Shown here: piece after piece, positions 1 to 5,752 of the stretch
Layout of the letters: every line of letters begins with the position of its first letter
Numbering within the stretch: position 1 is the stretch's first letter
NCBI GenBank assembly: GCA_910587595.1
Contig: CAJULQ010000012.1
Span: 1-36,889, forward strand
Direction: 5' to 3'
Source: an uncultured Christensenellaceae bacterium
Lineage (GTDB): Bacteria > Bacillota > Clostridia > Christensenellales > Pumilibacteraceae
DNA: 36,889 nt
Made by a program: the position numbers and the translations under genes
Notes under the pieces: generated by a model
What the model was told of the DNA's origin: nothing
The model's input: the letters and a program-made list of their open reading frames with translations, nothing else
The model's database searches: none

Positions 1-1
1 G

Positions 2-92
2 CCTGGAATCGCAAATTCGGCATTTCAACGAAGTTATGGATACGACTCCGCATATATAACCCTTTCCAAAGGCACCGGAGCTGCGTGGTAAG
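2..92 (+). CDS. C-terminal fragment of an unidentified protein
   Basis: Frame 2 is open from the window edge to a TAA at 90-92 and ends with residues GYDSAYITLSKGTGAAW, which look like alternating beta-strand sequence. I do not recognise the family. It may be the end of a host or phage gene upstream of the accessory block. The evidence is only an open frame of about 29 codons with plausible composition, so confidence is low. Confidence 0.3.
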
Positions 93-182
93 TGCAAATA
101 TCCACGCCCAAGAAACCACAGGGAACAGCCGCCCTATATGTCAGCCTGCATACAGATTTATCTGGTGGAGTGGAAAGGGAAT

Positions 183-230
183 TAGAAATAAAAGCCGTGG
201 TAAGAGGATTAAGTACCCCTTATCACGGCT
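183..230 (-). terminator. Rho-independent terminator of the HTH regulator
   Basis: Arms 193-204 and 219-230 pair over 12 bp (one G-U) around a 14-nt loop. On the minus strand they are followed by a T-rich tract (tttatttct), just after the stop codon of the minus-strand regulator. Confidence 0.6.
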
Positions 231-242
231 AGAAATTTATAG

Positions 243-686
243 TTACATTTTCGTTCTTCCAATAATGAAATCCACAGTGCAACCGAAACCATCTGCTAGA
301 AAAATTATGCAGTCTAGGGTTGGTGTGCGTTTACCATTCTTCCACTCATAAAAGCGAGAACTTGAAATGTGCGCGGTTTTGTAGAAATTCCACCAAGGGC
401 AGTTAAAGTGTTTTTTCAACACAATTAGCTGTTCAGAAAAAGGTGGACACGGCTTGAATACAGTGGGATAATTTTCCGTTTCGCGCCCCAATAGGTAATC
501 AGTAGTGCATTGAAAATAGTCCGCCAGCTTCACGAGATTTTCTACGGACGGCGTCATTAAAGCGCGAAAGTAACGGCTCAAGGTTGCTTTTTCGATACCT
601 ACTTCATTGGCAAGTTGCGTAAGGTTTAATTCGCGCTCGAACATCAGTGAATCGAGCATTTCAGAGAGTTTCGACAAATTATCCAT
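243..686 (-). CDS. Tandem helix-turn-helix (XRE-type) transcriptional regulator
   Basis: A 147-residue protein built of two similar HTH units. Unit 1 (about residues 7-68) contains the pattern LTQLANEVGIEKATLSRY and ends TTDYLLGRE. Unit 2 (about 84-147) contains ISSSRFYEWKNGKRTPTLD and ends CTVDFIIGRTKM. The shared ending 'C-T-x-D-[YF]-[LI]-[LI]-G-R' is typical of Cro/C1-type regulators after the DNA-binding helices. The unit looks duplicated, so one chain may contact both half-sites of an operator. It is divergent from the small gene at 823, with nested inverted repeats between them, and is probably autoregulatory. It has its own terminator. Composition is AT-richer than the chromosomal core, as in the rest of this block. 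The HTH assignment is firm; the target is inference. Confidence 0.85.
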   Translation of the reverse strand: MDNLSKLSEMLDSLMFERELNLTQLANEVGIEKATLSRYFRALMTPSVENLVKLADYFQCTTDYLLGRETENYPTVFKPCPPFSEQLIVLKKHFNCPWWNFYKTAHISSSRFYEWKNGKRTPTLDCIIFLADGFGCTVDFIIGRTKM

Positions 687-713
687 AAACTAGTCCTTTT
701 TCTACATTTTATT

Positions 714-761
714 CTCTCCCATTTACGCAATTTTCTGTTGCGTGTTACGCCGATGGGAGAG
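714..761. promoter_or_regulatory. Nested inverted repeats in a divergent promoter region (candidate operator)
   Basis: Outer arms ctctcccat (714-722) and atgggagag (753-761) are perfect 9-mers. Inner arms acgcaa (725-730) and ttgcgt (738-743) are perfect 6-mers. The site lies between the divergent HTH regulator and the gene at 823 and overlaps the -35 of the rightward promoter. Binding by the tandem-HTH protein is inference. Confidence 0.55.
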
Positions 762-767
762 TATAAT
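738..767 (+). promoter_or_regulatory. Promoter for the small gene at 823
   Basis: TTGCGT (738-743), an 18-bp spacer, and a perfect TATAAT (762-767). Transcription would start near 774, leaving about a 49-nt leader with the Shine-Dalgarno taaggag. This placement makes ATG 823 a better start than the upstream in-frame codon at 742, which would lie before the transcription start. Confidence 0.65.
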
Positions 768-822
768 AGAAGTACACTTGAAGCGCGCAAAAAAAGTGAA
801 TAAAATTAAGGAGTTAAAGGAT

Positions 823-1038
823 ATGGAAGGAAAACCTAACATTCACACCGAAGAAGACAACGAGCAGTTTGAGACAGCGATGGGAGGTACTAAAATCAAT
901 GGTTTTGATTTAGCAATGCAGATTTATCTGTTGTTGGATGACTATTTTTGCGGCACTTTTGCGAAGAACACAAAGGGTGTTTTGATGAGAATGGAAAACG
1001 GGCAAGTGTTCCAGCTCACTGTCACAGAAGTTGTGTAG
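823..1038 (+). CDS. Small unknown protein, 71 aa
   Basis: It begins at ATG 823 behind aaggag (808-813), and the predicted promoter ends at 767. The protein is acidic at its N-terminus (HTEEDNEQFE) with a middle segment AMQIYLLLDDYFCGTF and a beta-like end GQVFQLTVTEVV. No recognised domain. It lies beside the tandem-HTH regulator and may be its target, like small proteins in phage or defence regulatory cassettes. Function unknown. Confidence 0.6.
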   Translation: MEGKPNIHTEEDNEQFETAMGGTKINGFDLAMQIYLLLDDYFCGTFAKNTKGVLMRMENGQVFQLTVTEVV

Positions 1039-1184
1039 CGTTCGATAACAGCAAAAAAGCCGCCAAAAGAGTAATGACGGCGGGAGAAGATACTGATTGT
1101 AATAATTATATCAAAATGCGATAGTTTCAGAAAGGGAAAGAATATCGAACCCTGACTGTTTTTATCGAAAATGGAGTATCACAA

Positions 1185-1664
1185 ATGGTAAAAGTAAAAA
1201 ATGGTAAATTGGTGGCATCAAACATCTCGTTTGCGTTGCCCGAAGATTTTTACCTTACTCTTCAGCCTACGGGTTGTGGAGCGCATCTGCTAGAGTTTAA
1301 GTCGGGTAAGCGGGTAGTAAAAGGTGGAATTATTTATATCGATATAGAATTTGAAAATGCCGAGTTGACCGCAAAGGAAGCAATGGAGGAATTTGCAGGA
1401 GATTGCGATTTACATATAAAAGGCGATTTCAAACCTGTTACTCGCGGAAAGGGTACTGCGTTATCGGCACATTATTATGGTGGCGCATACAGCGATATGT
1501 ATGAAGAGCGGTACGACTTTCCTCGCAACAAACTCAACCAAAACCAAGTGTCTGTCAGCGTTCAGTTGATGGCAAACAGGAAAGGAAGTTTTTCTAAAAC
1601 TATCTTTGAGGTTTTAGAAATGCCAAACGTTAAGGAGTTCTTGGGCAGCATCGAATACTATTAA
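1185..1664 (+). CDS. Hypothetical protein, 159 aa
   Basis: ATG 1185 follows ggag (1172-1175) at a usable spacing. The protein is soluble with no signal peptide or membrane segment. Alternating hydrophobic patterns such as GGIIYIDIEFENAELTAKEA and QVSVSVQLMANRKGSFSKTI suggest a compact alpha/beta fold. I do not recognise the family. It lies between the small gene at 823 and the promoter of the RNase III-like operon, has its own probable terminator at 1685-1728, and so is probably transcribed separately. Composition matches the AT-rich accessory block. Confidence 0.65.
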   Translation: MVKVKNGKLVASNISFALPEDFYLTLQPTGCGAHLLEFKSGKRVVKGGIIYIDIEFENAELTAKEAMEEFAGDCDLHIKGDFKPVTRGKGTALSAHYYGGAYSDMYEERYDFPRNKLNQNQVSVSVQLMANRKGSFSKTIFEVLEMPNVKEFLGSIEYY

Positions 1665-1684
1665 TGTCATACATAAAGTTGGAG

Positions 1685-1728
1685 AAGGGGTCGACAGAAA
1701 TGCCGACTCCTTTGACGTTTACTTTTTT
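1685..1728 (+). terminator. Probable terminator after the 1185 gene
   Basis: Arms aaggggtcg (1685-1693) and cgactcctt (1704-1712) form a 9-bp stem (one G-U) with a 10-nt loop, followed by a T-rich stretch ending acttttttac. Moderate quality. Confidence 0.4.
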
Positions 1729-1756
1729 ACATTTTGAAAAATATGGCACATACCCC

Positions 1757-1785
1757 TTGACGGATTATGTCGAGTTTGATATAAT
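1757..1785 (+). promoter_or_regulatory. Promoter of the RNase III-like operon
   Basis: TTGACG (1757-1762), a 17-bp spacer and TATAAT (1780-1785) make a near-consensus housekeeping promoter. Transcription would start near 1792, 205 nt before the start codon at 1997, so the mRNA has an unusually long leader. Confidence 0.75.
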
Positions 1786-1791
1786 GAAAAT

Positions 1792-1996
1792 ACAGAGAAG
1801 GCATTGCGACATAAATAGTTGGATGTAAAGCATATTGGATTTGTGACCTGTTATGCAAGTGACTGGAACCAAGGACGAGTGATTTATATAACACCATTTA
1901 TCGAGTGGATGCCTGGCGATGCTACAAGGGCGTAGTCTATATTTCGTCAGGCTCTTTCTATGCCCTCTGTGAAAAAACACAGGAGGTATTTTTATT
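1792..1996 (+). ncRNA. Structured 5' leader RNA with pseudoknot and Shine-Dalgarno-occluding hairpin (candidate cis-regulator)
   Basis: This covers the non-coding stretch before the RNase III-like gene. Stem A pairs 1911-1919 with 1944-1952 (9 bp, one G-U). Stem B pairs 1927-1935 with 1958-1966 (9 bp, one G-U). Their order A5'-B5'-A3'-B3' is an H-type pseudoknot. A third hairpin pairs 1964-1971 with 1978-1986 around a six-A loop, with one bulge, and covers the AGGAGG at 1981-1986. The 3' arm of stem B overlaps the 5' arm of that hairpin by three nucleotides (1964-1966), so the two compete: pseudoknot formation would free the ribosome site. Structures were drawn by eye without energy calculation. 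Possibilities are a riboswitch, a protein-bound autoregulatory leader (RNase III genes are known to autoregulate through leader cleavage), or a stand-alone structured RNA such as a member of the raiA class, which I cannot test. Confidence 0.55.
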
Positions 1997-3058
1997 ATGA
2001 AGGCTGAACAGTACGATGAAGTTGAATCACAAATCGGGTACGAGTTCAAAAACAGATTGTTGTTGCAGCAAGCGTTTACGCGGAAAAGTTATACGCAAGA
2101 AACGCACGATGGCGAAAACAATGAAGTGTTGGAGTTTATAGGCGATAAGGTTCTCGACTTGGTAATCGTTAAGGTTTTGACGGAGTATTACGGCGAAATC
2201 AACAATGACAAAGAATACGAGTGTGAACACAATGAGGGGAAGCTCACGGAGTTCAAGAAGCACCTTGTGGAAAGTAAGATGTTGGCAGAACGCATTGACG
2301 AGATGGGTTTTGCAGATTATTTGATAATGGGCAAGGGGGACATAAAAAATAATGTCCAAAACGAAACCCATGTAAAAGAGGACTTGTTTGAAGCCATACT
2401 CGGCGCAGTTGCCCTTGACAGCGATTGGGAGATGGATTCAATGCAAGATGCGGTGGAAATGATGCTCCACCTTGATTGTTACTTGGAAAATGGCTTCGGT
2501 ACAGACAAGGATTATGTTTCCATTATTCAGCAGTGGCAACAGAAGCGTGTAGGAGAGTTGCCGTTTTATAAATTCTATAATTCAAGGTATGAATATCACT
2601 GCAATATGCGCTCTATACAAGTTGGAACTAGAAGGCGTATGGAGCAAGGCGAAGGGGATATCGTTTGTGAATTACGCATAGATAATGGTGCGCCGTTTGT
2701 TGGCTTTGGGTATTCCAAGAGCCTGGCAAGAATGGCTGCGGCAGAGCTTGCGTATGATTACTTGGACGAGCAAGGCTTGCTTCGGACAATGGAAGATGAA
2801 ATTGACGAACCCACTCTCGAGAAGGCAGTGAGTCAGCTTCAGGAGCTTGCGCAGAAGGGTTACTTTTCTTTCCCTTATTATGAGTTTAATGAAGACCACG
2901 ATGACGATGGGAATCCCGTCTGGACTTGCGAATGCCACATTGAAGAATACGAAGATTACTATTACGATGAAGCAAGCTCAAAAAAGGAAGCCAAACGACT
3001 AGCCGCATATCATATGCTTCTCTCAATTCTTAATCACGAGAATGGGAGGACTGACTGA
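1997..3058 (+). CDS. RNase III-like endoribonuclease with two dsRNA-binding domains
   Basis: A 353-residue protein starting at ATG 1997 behind AGGAGG. The RNase III domain (about 8-160) carries the signature NEVLEFIGDKVLD at 42-54, with acidic residues E46 and D50 at the conserved positions. A second motif, EDLFEAILGAVALDSD, supplies D129 and E132, so all four metal-binding acids of the family appear present. A first dsRBD-like segment (about 170-256) ends with KSLARMAAAELAYDYL. A second (about 273-346) ends with SSKKEAKRLAAYHMLLSIL, the classic basic helix of the fold. Housekeeping bacterial RNase III is about 230 residues with one dsRBD, so this is a divergent accessory paralogue. It would cleave dsRNA in the cytoplasm. 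It is preceded by a structured leader and overlaps its downstream partner by one base. Role in defence or RNA processing is inference. Confidence 0.85.
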   Translation: MKAEQYDEVESQIGYEFKNRLLLQQAFTRKSYTQETHDGENNEVLEFIGDKVLDLVIVKVLTEYYGEINNDKEYECEHNEGKLTEFKKHLVESKMLAERIDEMGFADYLIMGKGDIKNNVQNETHVKEDLFEAILGAVALDSDWEMDSMQDAVEMMLHLDCYLENGFGTDKDYVSIIQQWQQKRVGELPFYKFYNSRYEYHCNMRSIQVGTRRRMEQGEGDIVCELRIDNGAPFVGFGYSKSLARMAAAELAYDYLDEQGLLRTMEDEIDEPTLEKAVSQLQELAQKGYFSFPYYEFNEDHDDDGNPVWTCECHIEEYEDYYYDEASSKKEAKRLAAYHMLLSILNHENGRTD

Positions 3059-4470
3059 TGCGGGTAGTTTCTACAAAGTTCAAAATGGTCGATGCCTTTT
3101 CCGAGAATGAGTTTTTTGCGCTTATAGAAAAATGGCTGCAAGCGGCGGGGCCTTGTAAGATGGTGGCTGAACAGCTCGAAGCGTGTGCCGAGAAAATCGG
3201 TGTACATCTGGAAGCGGAATATTGTATGGCGGATACTTTCCGTATAGAAAAAGAAAGTAAGGTGTTCACGCTGTTCAAAATTGCACAGGTTTTCCACGAG
3301 CAGACATGGATTACGGAGATTATCCTCGAATGCAGTCCCGTTGGAAAGATAGTTTATTTCCACATTGACTGTTCCCGTGATGCTACTCGTTTTGACGAAG
3401 CTCCCGAGATGCGCACGGATGTTATACGCACCTTCGTTGATAGCGGCTTCCTTAAACAGCCGAAAGTACCTATAACTTCAAAACCCATTGAGCCTACGAA
3501 TGAGCTGATAGACTGGATAGCGGGAGCAATACGGGAAGAATATGACGATGAGCTTCCGTTGGTTTTAGCTACTACATACTTCGATACACGGGCAACGGAA
3601 ATAGAGGAATATACGCTGTCAAAGAAACTTGCGGGGTTTGCGTATGTGGTGGTTTGCGATAACGAATACACTCGGCTTTTGAAAGATAGGGCAGACCACG
3701 CAACACCCTTCAATGGTGCAGTTTGTATTTACACCAAGGGCGGAAGACCTAGACAGTTTCGGAAGCGGAATGCATACCTGGGTGCGCCCCTTGATAAGCA
3801 GATAGCAAATGAAGTTCAGCGTTTTGTAACTTCTGCCGTGGATGCGGATGCGCCTACATGGGAAGCATTACACGCCGAGCAAGTTCGAAAGGAAGCGAAA
3901 GAGAGTGCAGCCTTGGCAGAAGAAGCACTTGGTGATAACGAAAACCTAGATGAAAAATTAAAAAGGGCGGAGGCGAGAATTGCTGCCTTGGTTCAAGAAA
4001 ATATGTCTTTAACCGCAAAGTGCAACAGTCTCCAAACTGCGCTCACAAAAAGCGAAGCGGTGCAGACGATAATAGAACCTTCATCCATTCCAGAGTTCTT
4101 TGACGGGGAACAGCACGATTTGCTTGTGTCGATTTTGCAGAAGGCACTGTTGAACTGTGGCTCAAAAGAAACTCGGCAGAAAGAGCTTATAACTGACTTG
4201 TTGGCGCATAATAAAATAATAGGAAACGGCAAGGAAATGCTCGAAGTCGTAAAGTCCGTCTTTGCGGATGGCGAGGAACTTTCCGCAAAAGAGCTGGCTG
4301 AATTAAAGCGAGTAGGGTTTGAAATTACGAGCGATAATACCCATTACAAACTGGTTTATAAAGGCAGTAAATATTGGTTCAGCTTGGCTAAAACATCGAG
4401 CGATAAAAAGAGAAGTGGCAAGAACCTAACTTCCGATATTACGAAAACTCTTTCTGTTTATAAGAAATAA
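3058..4470 (+). CDS. Unknown coiled-coil protein coupled to the RNase III-like gene
   Basis: A 470-residue protein. ATG 3058 overlaps the upstream TGA (ATGA-type junction), implying translational coupling. About residues 1-265 look alpha/beta, including LPLVLATTYFDT and KLAGFAYVVVCDNEYTRLL. Residues about 270-335 form a charged coiled coil. About 350-400 is helical. About 415-460 reads VGFEITSDNTHYKLVYKG, then a basic stretch rich in Lys/Ser. This resembles the beta-hairpin region of HicA-like small RNA-binding folds, but I would not assign it without a structure model. No transmembrane segment or signal peptide. A strong terminator follows. Strict co-expression with a dsRNA nuclease suggests a sensor, adaptor or RNA-binding partner; function unknown. 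Confidence 0.75.
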   Translation: MRVVSTKFKMVDAFSENEFFALIEKWLQAAGPCKMVAEQLEACAEKIGVHLEAEYCMADTFRIEKESKVFTLFKIAQVFHEQTWITEIILECSPVGKIVYFHIDCSRDATRFDEAPEMRTDVIRTFVDSGFLKQPKVPITSKPIEPTNELIDWIAGAIREEYDDELPLVLATTYFDTRATEIEEYTLSKKLAGFAYVVVCDNEYTRLLKDRADHATPFNGAVCIYTKGGRPRQFRKRNAYLGAPLDKQIANEVQRFVTSAVDADAPTWEALHAEQVRKEAKESAALAEEALGDNENLDEKLKRAEARIAALVQENMSLTAKCNSLQTALTKSEAVQTIIEPSSIPEFFDGEQHDLLVSILQKALLNCGSKETRQKELITDLLAHNKIIGNGKEMLEVVKSVFADGEELSAKELAELKRVGFEITSDNTHYKLVYKGSKYWFSLAKTSSDKKRSGKNLTSDITKTLSVYKK

Positions 4471-4481
4471 AACACATTTTG

Positions 4482-4513
4482 GGCTGTCCTTTGGACAGCC
4501 TTTTTTGTTTTTT
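4482..4513 (+). terminator. Strong Rho-independent terminator ending the RNase III-like operon
   Basis: ggctgtcc (4482-4489) pairs perfectly with ggacagcc (4493-4500) over a 3-nt loop, followed by ttttttgtttttt. Confidence 0.9.
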
Positions 4514-4534
4514 CTAGACTTTTATGGGGTGTGA

Positions 4535-5194
4535 GATACCCGTTTTTACCTTTATCTATCGCCCTTATTTCTGTTTAGACTTCTCACAGGTCAAGCGCGC
4601 GATATTCCCGCCGATTGGCAAGACTGTTTGTCGATCGATCCGGGACTCAACAATCCGCTTTCCTGCCACTGGTATGCGTGCGATTACGACGGCAACGTGT
4701 ATGTGGTGGCGGAGCACTTCGAGGCGGGGCGGGACGTGAAATATCATTGCGACGCCATTCGGCGCATAAGCGACGGCTTGCATTGGAAACGCACGCGAGG
4801 CGGCGACATTTACGCGCTCATCGACAGCGCGGCCAACCAAAGAACGTTGGCGGCGAGCAAGAGCGTGACCGAGCTGTTTTGCGAGAACGGCGTGGCCGTA
4901 AATCCCAAGGTGGACAAAAACTTGTTTGCGGGCATCAACCGCGTGAAGAACTATTTGATCGGCGAAAAGGGCGCGCCGCGTTTGTATATCTTTTCTACTT
5001 GCGTGCATTTGATCCGCGAGTTGAAAGCGTATGTATACGGCGCCGACGATACGCCCGTAAAGCGGGACGATCACGCGCTGGACGAATTGCGGTATTATTT
5101 GATGACCAAGCCGCACAACGCTATGCCCGCCAAGCAAAAGGGAGAACTGTTGCGCTTTAAGGAAAAGCTGCTTTGCGCGCGGCGACGGCGGTGA
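4535..5194 (+). pseudogene. 5'-truncated phage terminase large subunit (nuclease domain only)
   Basis: The frame is open from 4535 to TGA 5194, but recognisable sequence begins only near 4575 (LLTGQARDIPADWQDC), directly followed by the RNase H-fold nuclease. Visible motifs are SIDPGLNNP (first metal Asp), YALIDSAANQ (second acidic motif), and DDHALDELRYYL near the end, the standard C-terminal motif of TerL nucleases. About 190 residues remain. The N-terminal packaging ATPase with Walker A and B is missing, because AT-rich accessory DNA abuts the gene at roughly 4575-4590. Full TerL proteins are usually 400-600 residues. The fragment cannot package DNA unless the ATPase is supplied elsewhere. 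TTG at 4628 could start a free nuclease domain, but has no good Shine-Dalgarno. Confidence 0.8.
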
Positions 5195-5208
5195 TCGGAG
5201 GAAAACGA

Positions 5209-5568
5209 GTGGACGAAAACGCAAAAAAGAAATGGCTGGAGAGCGTGGCCAAAAAGGCGGTGGGGTACCGCGCGAGCGAAACGCAAGAGGAATACGCGCT
5301 CGTAGAGGGTGTTATGACGCTTGTAAAGCGCAAGATCATTCGCAAGGATATTCCGCCCGACACGGCGGCGCTCCGTCTGCTATTGGGCGACGAGCCGCCC
5401 GAAACGGTGAGCATAGAGGAGATCGAGCGCGAGCGCGCCGAACTCACGGCGCAATTTTTCGAGCGATTCGGGCGGGGCAACGGCGGGCGCAAACGGGCGG
5501 CCGCGGCGCGAAAAAAGCAAAAATCGGACAGGGAGGAACAAGATGGAACTGACGGACAACAAGTATAA
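5209..5568 (+). CDS. Small phage protein next to terminase
   Basis: A 119-residue protein from GTG 5209, behind ggagg (5197-5201), 15 bp after the terminase stop. The core KAVGYRASETQEEYALVEG then VKRKIIRKDIPPDTAALRLLL resembles small proteins encoded near terminase genes of Firmicutes prophages. I place it there from memory without a firm family name. The tail (about 85-119) is very rich in Arg, Lys and Gly and probably disordered and nucleic-acid-binding. It could be a terminase small subunit in an unusual position. Its 3' end overlaps the next gene by 26 bases. Confidence 0.6.
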   Translation: MDENAKKKWLESVAKKAVGYRASETQEEYALVEGVMTLVKRKIIRKDIPPDTAALRLLLGDEPPETVSIEEIERERAELTAQFFERFGRGNGGRKRAAAARKKQKSDREEQDGTDGQQV

Positions 5569-5752
5569 GATACGGTGCGAGATGGGCGCGTGCAAGAACA
5601 TGGCGACCAAAACGGTGAAGTTGCGACGGGTGGGCGTGAAGAGCAATTTGCATGTTTGCGAGCAGTGCTTGCGCGAACTGTACGGCTTGATCGGCGAAAC
5701 GCTGGTGCCGAAGTCGATTGAAACGGCGGCCAAAAAGGGGAAGAGAAAGTGA
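5543..5752 (+). CDS. Small zinc-finger-like phage protein
   Basis: 69 residues from ATG 5543 behind ggagg. The pairs C12-x4-C17 and C39-x2-C42 (CEMGAC and CEQC) suggest a four-cysteine zinc site, with a Lys-rich C-terminus. It overlaps the preceding gene by 26 bases and the portal gene by 4, so it is part of the head operon. Function unknown; small zinc ribbons in phage operons often bind nucleic acid. Confidence 0.65.
   Translation: MELTDNKYKIRCEMGACKNMATKTVKLRRVGVKSNLHVCEQCLRELYGLIGETLVPKSIETAAKKGKRK

Noticed and set aside
85..351. 88-codon frame overlapping the HTH gene terminator
   Set aside because: It runs through the terminator hairpin and antisense into the HTH gene, has no ribosome site and no family likeness.
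1792..1996. Protein-coding content in the long leader
   Set aside because: Frames are short, without ribosome sites, while base pairing is extensive; structured RNA explains it better.
4526..4540. gggtgtgagataccc as an attachment site or transposon end
   Set aside because: A 4-bp stem only, and I see no matching copy at the left side of the accessory block.
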